A DNA stretch of 64,000 nt from contig JANCIK010000008.1 in assembly GCA_028532985.1 (NCBI GenBank), positions 1,488,001 through 1,552,000 of the forward strand. The letters run 5' to 3'. Each line of letters opens with the position of its first letter. The first letter of the stretch is position 1. Origin of the DNA: Stropharia rugosoannulata. Taxonomy: Eukaryota > Basidiomycota > Agaricomycetes > Agaricales > Strophariaceae. Below are positions 20,150-30,271 of the stretch, in pieces. Under the pieces are notes generated by a model that worked only from the letters and a program-made list of their open reading frames with translations, was not told the DNA's origin and ran no database searches. The position numbers and the translations under genes were made by a program.

Positions 20150-20915
20150 TCAATAGATCGGGACCTATTTATTGAGTAGTCTTATCACTTGTACATGGGA
20201 AGTACATGGAAATAAATCTGAACGGTGTTTCTCCATTAACCTGCGCAAGTGCTTCTGCTGCTTCGTAGGTTTTCAAGTTCTTGCTAACCACCTGTTGCAT
20301 GGAACTTGCCTGCCTTCGACGTACATGCCAACACGTTTCAATTGAATAGCATCGGAAGATGTTCATTGAAATAGGAAGAAGTGTTCTGCCAATTTTCTGT
20401 TATTATGAAACCGGAAAGTCCTGAATTGTGCGACATATGTCAGGATGATAATTTCAGAAGTCCTTCAACGATGCCAATAGCAGTAGCTGCGCTCGAGTGA
20501 CTGATTCCTATTAGACGCTAAAGATTCTTAACCGGAAAGAACGAGGCAGCGAGGAAGAGTATGGAAGGTGTCAACTTTATGAAATAAACGCGTTAACACT
20601 GCTGGCACTGAACAGTGCTTTGTAGGGGAAAATGTGACATGGTGTATATTATATTTTTTGGACCGCCTTTTTACGGTATTTCTTTTCAAGATAAAATACG
20701 TTCTTTTGCACTTTTAACCGCCATGGATAGATGGGTGTCGGCAGTGTAACTGGTTGACTCGAGCGCAGACTACGTCTACTCGATCTCGCCATGTATCTTT
20801 ACCTCGCGTCCCTGCATGATGCATGCTGCACTTACTGCGTCAGATTATTTTTAGTACTACCGTGGTATAAGTACCAGGCATTATTGTTTCAACTAGTAAT
20901 TACCCCAGCTCAACA
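20150..20915. other. Intergenic stretch, no gene seen
   Basis: AT-rich sequence between the mannosidase stop and the next small gene. A TATA-like GGTATAAGTA near 20862 probably belongs to the gene starting at 20916. Confidence 0.45.
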
Positions 20916-22348
20916 ATGACCGAAAGAAGTTCAAACATCTCTGCTGTACCTCGCCAGGACTTGTTTGTTAATTCATCTTATTCGTACCTCACTTCACTAA
21001 AATTCTTTCCCCTAGTGCAAACAGCAACGCTGGTCCGTGGCATAACTCAATTCGTCAAAGCGTCAAAGATATGTGGCACAAGATCCGACGCTTATGGCTG
21101 TCCATGTGAGGAAATATTCCGCGAGAATGTTTTGAGACTTTTTGTGCCCGCGGACAAACTCGTCATGTGCGCGAAAGTTTACACACACTGCGCGGAAAAG
21201 TTAAAGCATGCGCGAAAGTTTTCGAGCTTGCGCGGAAAAACTTAGCATGCGCGAAAAATAGTTCAAGGTCAAATATGACCTGCGCGGATTTTCTACAGTC
21301 ATTTCTGTGTGCGCGGAAATACTTGTACGGTGCGCGGAAAAGTTTGCAAAGTTGCGCGAAAGTTTTGAGAATTAAGGTTTACTAGTGTGCCGTGCTGCCG
21401 TGCTTAGATAATTGATGTGAACGGCAGAACGCCGGCGTGCTGAATGAGAGAATTCACACGGTTTTCCTTCCATGAACTTCCGCCTGCACTTCCTTCACTA
21501 TGCATGAAAATCAGCTGTATTGTGTCATTTATACAATTTAAAACATCAATAATGACTTTCGAAAGGTATTTTTGTTCTGAGATGTTGTGTTCTTGCCCAA
21601 TAATACTTAGATATGGGGTGGTTACGTCGGAATTTAGGCATTCAAACAATACCCGGGTCTTATCAGTTCTACCCAAGCATTAAAATGTATTCCCAACTAT
21701 ATAATTGACTTCCTTAACTATTTTGTGCATTTTGAGAGTGTTCTACTTCAGTAGTAAGCCAGACAGCAGGCGATATTTCATGGAAGGAAAACCGTGTGAA
21801 TTCTCTCATTCAGCATGCCGGCGTTCTGCCGTTCACATCAATTATCTAAGCACGGCAGCACGGCACACTAGTAAACCTTAATTCTCAAAACTTTCGCGCA
21901 ACTTTGCAAACTTTTCCGCGCACCGTACAAGTATTTCCGCGCACACAGAAATGACTGTAGAAAATCCGCGCAGGTCATATTTGACCTTGAACTATTTTTC
22001 GCGCATGCTAAGTTTTTCCGCGCAAGCTCGAAAACTTTCGCGCATGCTTTAACTTTTCCGCGCAGTGTGTGTAAACTTTCGCGCACATGACGAATTTGTC
22101 CGCGGGCACAAAAAGTCTCAAAACATTCTCGCGGAATATTTCCTCACATGGACAGCCATAGACGCTCGGACGACGGCAACCTCGACAGCTCCCGCTCCAG
22201 TAAAGGCCCTGAGGACCAGGATGATGAAAGCGAGTGAGTAAACACTTTAGCCGTTATATTTCGCGGATGACACGTTTGCAGGGAGATGACTAGGGGGAAA
22301 ATACAGAAGCCATGGATTGTCGGGGCTCCAAAAAGGGACGCACAATGA
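20916..22348 (+). pseudogene. Family member F: small acidic protein gene split by a foldback transposon
   Basis: Exon 1 (20916-20962) starts MTERSSNISAVPRQDF. Exon 2 starts at 21016 and runs to 21092, where a 1,068-bp element interrupts it. Coding resumes at 22167 after the duplicated GACGCT. The acidic part then reads SDDGNLDSSRSSKGPEDQDD, a GTGAGT donor follows at 22234, and the last exon (22282-22348) encodes EMTRGKIQKPWIVGAPKRDAQ-less-one end motif before TGA. With the element and one duplication copy left out, the pieces sum to 258 bases, 86 codons with the stop, all in one frame. As it stands, translation would run into the element and stop within a few codons. The terminal R-G-K-I-Q-K-P motif and the phase-2 intron before it match the five relatives nearby. 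Function unknown. Confidence 0.68.
21093..22160. mobile_element. Foldback DNA transposon/MITE with 384-bp inverted arms
   Basis: Two inverted arms of exactly 384 bp (21093-21476 and 21777-22160) surround a 300-bp non-coding centre. By eye the arms differ at only two positions. The ends read TATGGCTGTCC and GGACAGCCATA, flanked by the direct repeat GACGCT (21087-21092, 22161-22166). Each arm has nine short blocks of the form TGCGCG(G)A spaced 19-32 bp. No transposase is encoded; the two identical 72-codon frames in the arms are by-products of the repeats. It must be mobilised by an enzyme elsewhere. A 6-bp duplication does not fit the common superfamilies clearly, so I leave it unclassified. 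Confidence 0.85.
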
Positions 22349-23014
22349 GGCTAAATTTCTTCAAATGAGTCTAGCTTGTTTTAACGTCAGGAACTGACAT
22401 ATTTCTTGAATCCACCTTTTTTCTACTACACTTCAAATTGTTACTTTTATTCACAAGCTGTTTCGCACTGCTTACCCGCTATGTATTTTGGTACATACTA
22501 GTGTATAATGTATTCTTTGACGTTGAACGTTGAACCTTGTATTTTTGGTGTATCTCTGGTGGTGTACAAGCCTGATCTTCAGTCTCGGTTGCATGGGCTC
22601 ATATCCGTTTCATGCATGAGAAATAATGCATTGACAAATAGAGTACCAATGGCTTTCTGAAATGTGTCATAGGCATTAAGACTACTATACACATAGATTT
22701 TTGCACTTGAAGGGCTTCTCAAATCAATAATGTGCCGATTATATGCAGCATAGTAGAAGAGTATGATTAGTTAATAAGAATGCAGGAGATCCGTCGCATA
22801 ATGTATACTGGAGAGCGCATACAGAAGCAAAGGGTGCAGACTTATAGCGGTGAGAATTTAAGGCCGAAAGTGCTCTCTATTAGCAGGCTAATCATGATGT
22901 TGAACTATGATGGACGTTGAAGTTATGTTTGGAAATATCCTTACTAAAATAGGTAACACTAATCGCACTTATGTAAGTAGACGTCATAGAGTCATGGCAC
23001 CGATTTAAAGACAT
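22349..23014. other. Intergenic stretch, no gene seen
   Basis: AT-rich sequence with no open frame above 60 codons that could be joined to another. Confidence 0.5.
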
Positions 23015-23017
23015 AAT

Positions 23018-23239
23018 CACTGCTGGCGCCTACCCATGTTTCATGGCTAAAAATGTGCCGGCAAATATGTCATGTTTTCAAATCGACATGTATGGCTCAC
23101 AAAAAGGTTACAAAAGTCGTCGGGGTTCCCTTAAATGGCAAGGCCGATGCATTTATGCCCGCCAAAACGATGCCACCAAAAACATGACATATCTGTAAGC
23201 ATCTTTTTGGTCACCAAACACAGGTCGGCGCCAGCAGTG
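23018..23239. mobile_element. 222-bp MITE with CACTG termini (CACTA/CMC-like)
   Basis: The ends are perfect 13-bp inverted repeats CACTGCTGGCGCC and GGCGCCAGCAGTG, flanked by a 3-bp direct repeat AAT (23015-23017, 23240-23242). A second, inner inverted pair built on ATGTCATGTTTT lies about 45 bp in. CACT(A/G) ends with 3-bp duplications are typical of the CACTA (CMC/En-Spm) superfamily, which includes fungal Plavaka elements. It has no coding capacity. A degenerate relative lies at 41614 in the opposite orientation. Confidence 0.75.
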
Positions 23240-23537
23240 AATGGGGATGTGAATATACGGTCGATGGTTGATTTTTACAGATAAAACAATGTAGAAATCA
23301 TGACTTGTGGTCAAACTGTGGTACAGAGAAATTGCTGAGAAAGTGTAGTACTAGTACAGACTTGGTACAGTCGACCGAGATGATGATGCAATGCACATTG
23401 AATGCACTAGTACCGAGTCGAGTCACATTGATTCGAAGCCAGTTGTATTCGGAACCATTGTAGTGTCGTATAGGGCTACTGTGCCTTTTCAACTACAAGA
23501 ATCGTCGCCCTCTGAAACAGGGCTTTCCCGCTGCCTA

Positions 23538-23645
23538 ATATCACTGCCTCCACCGTGACATGTAGTGCACAGGGCGGTACCGTTCAACTTGAGGCTAGTA
23601 TATCACTGCCCCCAGGCTCCACTGCACTGCACAAGGCAGTACTTG
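23538..23645. repeat. Imperfect tandem duplication upstream of member A
   Basis: Two copies of a roughly 45-base unit start ATATCACTGCC at 23538 and 23600 and end near GCAC-AGGGCGGTAC and GCAC-AAGGCAGTAC. They are 62 bp apart and lie about 500 bp upstream of the gene at 24120. Confidence 0.4.
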
Positions 23646-24076
23646 AGAAAAGCACTTATATATACTGCTTTTCGTACTTCATACGAGTCATTCCAGAGCC
23701 TAAGGTGACGCTATCGACCTTTAGCGAGTAAGCCGATCTTTTACTTCGACGCAGTAAGTTCCCGTTGTGACTCTCTGGTTTACATATGTTAGTTATGGGT
23801 ACTACTACAGCTTTTCCAAGTGGTTTCGTAACGGACTAATCAGTGATCTTATATTACATGTAAGATAATCCTACATTCTTAAGTCCTTTTTGTATAGCAT
23901 ATCTGGGTTTGTATGATCCGATTGGAAGACAATTGAAAACAGCTGAAAGCAGAGCAATTTATGAACTACTGGTAATACAGAGTTGTGCATATTACTATGC
24001 TTTCCGCCCTTACCCTGACTAGTAATCAAACACAGCTATACGTACGCCATGAGTCATATGCCTGACAGAGAGTAGG

Positions 24077-24084
24077 TATAAAAG
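24077..24084 (+). promoter_or_regulatory. TATA box of family member A
   Basis: TATAAAAG lies 43 bases upstream of the ATG at 24120, close to the usual spacing, and supports this start. Confidence 0.6.
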
Positions 24085-24119
24085 TGTTGTTGTGAAAACA
24101 CCAAAGCCTCATTACTTCC

Positions 24120-24637
24120 ATGGATCAACCTAACACTACATCCACCCAGCCCATGCTTCAAGTTGACGAAGCACCTCAGTCAGCTCAGCTCAAAGAGACG
24201 GTCACCGACAATGTGCCTGGTAACTACTTATTTCCATCCTCAGTGTGAGACCCAGTACTGACTAGTCGCACAGTAGAGACTCACAACAAAGAGTCAGAGA
24301 GTGACCCTGACTCGGAAGATTCATACAACAGCGAAGATGACTGTTTGGAAGAACTTGCCGGGTTCAAGAATGCGTCAGTCTCTTTCTATACATCACAAGC
24401 TATTGTTCTGACAAGATGTATAGAAGGGGCGAAATGAAAAAGCCTGTTCTTGGGCCCCGGCCGAACTACCCGCGTTATCAGCAGCAGCAGGCTACGCAGC
24501 CGACTGCAAGCAGCTCCTCTGGGGCCAATCACAATCCCTATTCCGCGTACACGGCGAATGCAACATACGCCAACAAGAGGTTTGGATTGGTGAAGACACC
24601 GGCGAAAGGTCCCTATAAGAGTGTAGGAGGTACTTAG
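24120..24637 (+). CDS. Family member A: small disordered acidic protein with RGEMKKPVLGPRP motif
   Basis: Three exons (24120-24219, 24274-24373, 24424-24637) give 137 residues with no broken frame. The first part, MDQPNTTSTQPMLQVDEAPQ, is polar. An acidic centre ESESDPDSEDSYNSEDD follows. After a phase-2 intron the last exon opens with RGEMKKPVLGPRPNYPR, then a Gln/Ser/Ala/Tyr-rich tail ending GPYKSVGGT. Intron 1 is phase 1 and intron 2 phase 2, as in the related genes at 31.4, 32.4 and 33.5 kb. The tail is longer than in its relatives. No known domain, signal peptide or membrane segment is visible; composition predicts disorder. Function unknown. The next member (F) lies 1.8 kb upstream on the same strand. 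Confidence 0.62.
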
Positions 24638-25223
24638 AAATGACAACCTTCTTTACCAGGCTGGGCGACTCGAGCCCTGTCCTGGTTTGGCGCGGTATTC
24701 GTGGTATCTTCAAGCAGGATCGAGGATCTTTTTTTTGCTGGAAGGCTGTAGATAGAATTATTATGTCAGACCTTTTGTAAATTCAAATTTCAATGACAAT
24801 GATGTTGCAGAATACTTGAAGGACGTACAGATTGGTGGATTGCTATTCCATCCTGCCGATTCCATCATAAGCTATCATGACATAGGCGAGTATAGCCTGA
24901 GCTTGGTGACTAGGTTCAAACTGCGATGTCTTGGTTTATTCGCCGTAAAGGCTGTGAGAAGAAGTTCAAGCCTCAATTTCACTTGATATAACAGTTAATG
25001 TGTTTGCACTTTTGTTGCATTAGCATGTTTGTAAATATTCTTTTTAGCCTACCTGGACTTTCAGGGCGTTCGTAAAGGACGGTTGGCACTGAACTGAGGA
25101 GACCTATTCACAGTGTTGATCAAGGCAACAATTCAGAATAAATAGTCGACCATTCTACATTGATCTGTTACAAGCGAAGGTATCTCTCAGAATTCTCCCG
25201 ACAAACAGCTGCTATTGTTGGGT
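24638..25223. other. Intergenic stretch, no gene seen
   Basis: Convergent gene ends. No frame longer than about 70 codons, and nothing that joins to the gene on either side. Confidence 0.45.
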
Positions 25224-26227
25224 TCATGTTCGGCCAACTCGTTTATTGCCGATGCTTGACAGGGCCTGTTTGCCAGCGAATACGGTGGGAATAGTGAGAA
25301 CTGCTCCGTATAAGAGGACGTCCCCGAGACGAAGGTCGACCCAGTACCAGAAAAGAAGGACCTCGAAAGCACCGAGACAAACGATAAAGGGAAAAATACT
25401 GGGCGAAAAGAGGCGCGATGGTTTGGGCGCGGTTTGCGACCACTGTAAAACGCATACGTGAATCCTCCTTTCCTGAACAGCTCAACTCAATAAAATGACG
25501 TACCAGACCCAGTAGAATGAACCAAGGCGCGATAACGAGACCAGAGGACACTGCCGAAATGAATTTGGGCGGCAACTTATTCGCGGGGCGGAAAGTGTGC
25601 TTGATTTCGGGAAGCGGGTGGTATTTCTCCTCAAGAGGGTCTACTGGAGCAGGCTGAGAGCGCGGGAGGACCAGGTCAAAGAGTTCGACAGACACTGGCT
25701 CATACAATGATGAGCCAATAATAAGCGTAACCTGTAGCGGGTCGCTGTTTGGCGTAGGAGGTAGGGAAAGGGGCGGTTTGGAGGGATTCTGTACATACAG
25801 CATCTAGTCATGCTTCTGAAACAGAGTAGACGCATATATCCTTACGAGTTCGAATTTGGCCTTTCCGCCAGGTGTGACGCGTACTGGTTGAATCCCCTCC
25901 TCATTCGTTTTAGGGTCGTAGAAACGAAGGAAGGTCTGGTGGGGTTGCACGCCCTTGCCCGACTCCTCGTCTACGACCTGAAAAGTGAGCTTAAGGGTAT
26001 CCTTTTGGTCCAGGGAGATGGGCTTTTGAATCTTCTTTGTAAGAGACACACTACATGCCAACGCAAATGGCGATTAGCGTAGAATCGAACATAGGGCCTC
26101 ACACGTACGATTCCGAATGGTACTGGGACCCTGTGGCATCCGTGACAATTAGACGCGGCGACTGTAGCGTCAACAAGGAGGCCTGCGCTGCTGCTGCCAG
26201 CAGCAAAACAGGAATTAAAGAGAACAT
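25224..26227 (-). CDS. SWP1: Oligosaccharyltransferase subunit SWP1 / ribophorin II
   Basis: Four exons (26227-26109, 26050-25846, 25803-25504, 25442-25224) give 280 residues. A signal peptide MFSLIPVLLLAAAAQASLL starts the protein. A luminal beta-rich part contains LTFQVVDEESGKGVQPHQ, the conserved luminal block of ribophorin II. The C-terminal half has three membrane helices: FISAVSSGLVIAPWFILLGL, IFPFIVCLGAFEVLLFWYW and DVLLYGAVLTIPTVFAGKQAL. The end, SIGNKRVGRT, is a typical cytosolic tail. It is a non-catalytic subunit of the ER complex that transfers the N-glycan precursor to nascent proteins. All introns are GT-AG, and exon phases close without any break. Confidence 0.92.
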
Positions 26228-26523
26228 GGTGAACAGAGGTGTGAATGGCCGATCGTGACGTGTTGTGGCTTGGGACACGATACCCCGTGAGAGTATACTG
26301 CTGCCGATTATTCAAAAGGTTTTATACGTTTATTTACTCCGTTCAACTCGCTAAGAATCCCACCAGGCCTTGATGGTCCGTGGATAAAGACATCGTCTTG
26401 AAAGAAACAAAAAGTGAAAAGAGAAACTTTGGAGCCTGTAAGAGAGTAAACTGGACTCCGTGAAATTTGAACCCACGACCCCGACCGTTACCTTGTCTTT
26501 GCAAATATGCGTGGCAAAAACGA

Positions 26524-26610
26524 AGTCCCGACGGTGGTTCGAACACCGGACCCTGCGATGGGTGATCAATTTCACTGCAATCGCATGCTATACCACTTAG
26601 CTATCGAGAC
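26524..26610 (-). tRNA. tRNA-Cys(GCA) with a 15-nt intron, copy 1
   Basis: On the minus strand the acceptor stem pairs GTCTCGA with TCGGGAC. The D arm is GCT-AAGTGGTAT-AGC. The anticodon stem is TGCGA/TCGCA with loop T-T-G-C-A-G, giving anticodon GCA. A 15-nt insert follows position 37. The T arm has the B box GGTGTTCGAACC. The discriminator is T, the known identity base of tRNA-Cys. A TTTTT stop follows close downstream on the minus strand. Confidence 0.93.
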
Positions 26611-26818
26611 GACACAACTTAGTATGGCATTTATTAATGCAGTCAATGTCACTGTAGCCTGTCTAGAGGAATTATTTGGGATCTTTGTAGAAGTTCTTGA
26701 GAAGCTCTGAACACGAGTCTTTGCTTAGTGTATCAATTAGGTTCATGTCCAAAAAGACAAGGGTCCAACCTGAGCCATACAGTAAACTATATATGTGAAA
26801 ATTATACATATGCACAAT

Positions 26819-26841
26819 GTATATATATATATATATATATT
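26819..26841. repeat. (TA)n microsatellite
   Basis: About eleven TA dinucleotides in a row, between the two tRNA-Cys genes. Confidence 0.85.
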
Positions 26842-27142
26842 TGAAAATCAGTATATACAGTACAGTAAATATATGGTTATCATAAACAGTTTGCAAAAGA
26901 ATGCCCTTTTGACTGTATTACTCCGTGTATTTTACATCCTAATACAATGTTGGGTGTTAAGCAATCCCTGGATAACCTTCCAAACTTGTTAGCATGGTGG
27001 AGAAGTACTAATGTACTCTACATATTTAACTGGTAGTAAATACTAAAGATTGAAGACAAGTTGAAGGAGGAAAGAGCTTACTATGTACATAATTATTTTA
27101 AGAAAAAGGCGATTCAAGGGTGTTGACAAAAAAAAAATACAA

Positions 27143-27230
27143 AGTCCCGACGGTGGTTCGAACACCGGACCCTGCGATGGGTGATCAATTTTCACTGCAA
27201 TCGCATGCTATACCACTTAGCTATCGAGAC
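27143..27230 (-). tRNA. tRNA-Cys(GCA) with a 16-nt intron, copy 2
   Basis: The exons are identical to the copy at 26524. The intron differs only by one extra A on the minus strand. Ten T residues downstream on the minus strand (plus-strand A run ending 27137) form the Pol III stop. Same strand, about 530 bp apart, so a tandem duplication is likely. Confidence 0.93.
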
Positions 27231-27345
27231 GCTGTTAGCCGCTTAGTAAGCGGCTTTGAGTAACCCCCTATAGATTTAACGCGACGCGTCACCCAAGTTT
27301 CGATCATCACTTTGGCTGAACCAGAACTCTCTTCCGCCACCCATC

Positions 27346-29037
27346 ATGCCCGATGTTGATATGAAAGCTACTGAGGCCAAGCCCGATGAAGACAAACAAA
27401 ACTTAGAAAAGAAGGCTCCAGCTGTCTCCCCGGCCACTGAAATCAAGAATAATGTCGCGCTCATTGACCGGGCGGTGTCCACTCTTGAGCCTCGCTTCAC
27501 CCATCGTGTCCTCCGTACTCTGACAGCTTTGCGCAAACGTCTGGACTCATCGATACTCAGGAACGCTATTGACTCCATTTATGTACAAGGTGCGAATTCC
27601 CTATATTGAAAGTACCTGATCTCACACCCTCTAATGCAGATAGCCCAGTGAAGCACTCTCTCCTGTCCTGGCTTCCAGAAGGACCGTCTGGAGAGCAATC
27701 GATGGAGGTTGACTCTTCGCCACAGAAATCAAACTCAGAGCCCGTACCCGAGGTCGAAATGTACCTACGCCTCCTCATCATTCTCCAGCTTCTCAAGTCG
27801 GAAGATACCCAGGAAAAGGCTCTTGATTTGGCTAACGAAACTGCCGCAAAGATGCAATCACTAAATCGCCGTAGTATGGATGCCATTGCTGCCAAAATAT
27901 GGTTTGCTGTGGATCGAGCGTATGATCTAGCCGGAGAAATATCCGATGCACGACCGTAAGTCGAAAGCCTTTAAGCTCTTTGAAAGAGATGCTTATGAAC
28001 CAGGTAGATTATTCCTTGCCGCTCAACGGACAGCTTCTTTGAGGAACGACGACGAGGCACATGCAGCGTTAATTAACTGCCTTCTACGCAGCTACATTAG
28101 TTATAATCTGTATGACCAAGCCGACAAACTGGTTTCGAAAACTACATTCCCATCCTCTGCAAGCAACGCCCAATTCGCTCGCTATCATTACTATCTGGGA
28201 CGCATCAAGGCTGTTCAACTCAACTACACAGATGCACATACCAATCTGCAACAGGCTATCCGTCGTGCCCCTGCAGCAAAGACCGCTCCTGGATTTTATC
28301 AATCCGTTCATAAATATTTTGTCGTGGTGGAGCTGCTTATGGGCGACATCCCGGATCGTTCCCTGTTTAGACATGTTGTCTTGGAAAAGGCATTGAATGG
28401 TTACTTTGAGATTGTCAAAGGTTCGTGTCTATTATTATATGCATATCAATGTTTGCTAATAATTACTGAAGCTGTTCGAACGGGCTCACTTGCACAATTC
28501 CAGACGACATTGCAACAGCACGCGTCTCAGTTCAAGGACGACAACACATACACTCTCATCCTCCGTCTCCGCCAGAATGTTATCAAGACTGGAATTCGTC
28601 GCCTGTCGCTGTCATACTCGCGCATCTCCCTACGAGACATTTGTGTAAAGCTCAATCTTGACTCAGAGGAGGATGCAGAGTACATTGTAGGCAAGGCCAT
28701 CCGTGACGGTGTTATCGAGGGACGTATTGTGCACGAGAAGGGCTGGATGGAGTGCGGCACCCAAAAGAATGGATACGGACCCGAAGTCAGTGAGGTCTTT
28801 GGTCGCCGTATTGCGTTCTGCTTGGATTTGCACAATCAGAGTGTGAAGGTATGTGGATATATGCGCGGTATCTGTTTATTGTTGCTCACTAGTTATGTGC
28901 AGGCTATGAGGTATCCCTTAAATGCTCACAGGAAGGAGCTAGCTGCGGCCGAAGGGGCAAGAGAAAGAGAAAAGGAGTTAGCCAAAGAGATTCAGGAAGG
29001 GGATCTGGATGATGAGGACCTCGGCGGCGAATTCTAA
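27346..29037 (+). CDS. RPN3: 26S proteasome regulatory subunit RPN3 (PSMD3)
   Basis: Five exons (27346-27589, 27640-27955, 28008-28420, 28472-28848, 28903-29037) sum to 1,485 bases, 494 residues, the normal size. The N-terminus is charged (MPDVDMKATEAKPDEDKQ). The helical-repeat part includes LFLAAQRTASLRNDDEAHA, RYHYYLGRIKAVQLNYTDA and HKYFVVVELLMGDIPDR. The PCI domain follows, with the winged-helix piece SYSRISLRDICVKLNL and AEYIVGKAIRDGVIEG. The tail is acidic, ending DDEDLGGEF. It is a scaffold subunit of the 19S lid, in cytosol and nucleus. Start chosen at the first ATG in frame. Confidence 0.95.
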
Positions 29038-29284
29038 TTTCAATTGGGCCGCTTTTCGTGTACCTTCTTACTGTAAATCCCTATGAATCATGCGGACACA
29101 CCTACGTGTATGTGTATAAGTTGACAGTGTAAGCTGTAGGAAAGATTGACAAAAAGGGGAACTTCAAGGTTCGTACGGTCTTCAATGCTGACGTAATTTA
29201 TAGTCGGTGGTTAGGATCATGTTGCGGCGCCCACTTTCTTCCGACCTCACTCAATCCTCGCTAGTCCTCAGCTTCTCTGCCGAT

Positions 29285-30271
29285 ATGTCGTTCCTAGCAA
29301 GGGTTTGGACCGCAATACGCAATCCTGTTTGTGTCTCATTGCTTATTTGACGACATCCACAGCTCAAGGCTCATGCAGCTTTCAACATCTAGATACGTTA
29401 TGTTGGACGCGACTTAGAGGGTATATATGGCATACCTGTCGTCATGCCTGCATCGAGCTCATTCCTAATGCTTTTAGGAAACAGATTCTATGAGTCCAAG
29501 TCTCTAAATGGTTGAAGACACTACTACAACATGACTTTGAGTTAACATCTCGCGCATTTTTTTCTGACAGACTCCAGCTATAGTAAAAGGACCGTAGAAT
29601 ACTACGACCCCGAAGAAGTTTGGCGGTATATAGGTGGTGGAAAGCGTCTCCCGAGTGCGTGCTCTTTCTACGGTATGCAAGAATTTCTTATGACTTATGG
29701 CGCATATATGCACAGTCCAATGGTCGGCATGGCTTACACACACAAGGAACAACCCCCCATCTATAGAAGTGTGTTTTCCTGTTTTGCTCTGTCTCTGCTT
29801 AAAATCCTTACATACCACCAGGAACTACTGGCTGATGCTGAACGACAACGGCGCGTTCTAGCCAATGCTGCACGTATAGAGGCTCGAGATATAGCAGAAG
29901 CAGATGAAATCCTTCGTATGCGGCATAATGACGCACAATTTGCTCTTTCTGAAGCATCGGCTCATGCAAGAGGCCAACACTCCGTTGCTGAACCAATCAA
30001 ACTTGACTCTGACATACCTACCTCGGAAGGGCCTGTCAGCAAGACTACCTCTCCTGCGCCAGCAGCACTCCCAGGGAATGTCTTACCCCCGAAGTTTTTG
30101 ACCCCTTCTTCACCAAGGAAGTCGGGATCTTCTAAGCCATTCTCTCTACCTGATCTGGATGCAATGGACGATCCTGGCATCTCCCCGCCGAAGGCCGCAC
30201 CTTCTTCACCTTGGGTCACAAAACCTCAAGAAACAGAGAGCTGGACGCCTAAAGCCGTGAAAAGAGGATGA
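29285..30271 (+). CDS. NDUFAF2: Mitochondrial complex I assembly factor NDUFAF2 (mimitin/B17.2L)
   Basis: Short exons join to MSFLARVWTAIRNP, RYVGRDLEGNRFYDYSKRT, VEYYDPEEVWRYIGGGKRLP and IQWSAWLTHTRNNPPSIE, the hallmark blocks of the NDUFA12/NDUFAF2 fold. Family members act in a late step of assembly of the respiratory NADH dehydrogenase in the mitochondrial matrix. The last exon begins ELLADAERQRRVLANAARIE and carries a Pro/Ser-rich tail to TGA at 30271, ending WTPKAVKRG. The tail makes it a long fungal form. The start is the ATG in the best-fitting frame; an earlier ATG lies near 29219. All introns are GT-AG. Confidence 0.86.

Noticed and set aside
21167..22086. Two identical 72-codon frames, one in each foldback arm
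   Set aside because: They begin with non-ATG codons and are produced by the repeated TGCGCGAAA blocks; nothing suggests translation.
20916..22237. Reading member F as two separate tiny genes, the second starting MDSHRRSDDG at about 22150
   Set aside because: That ATG lies in the terminal repeat of the foldback element. The join across the GACGCT duplication explains both halves better.
26459..26538. A tRNA-like fold on the minus strand next to tRNA-Cys copy 1 (7-bp acceptor pairing and a B-box-like GGTTCAAAT)
   Set aside because: The anticodon arm does not form a proper stem with a T at position 33, and the sequence overlaps the real tRNA-Cys and its terminator.
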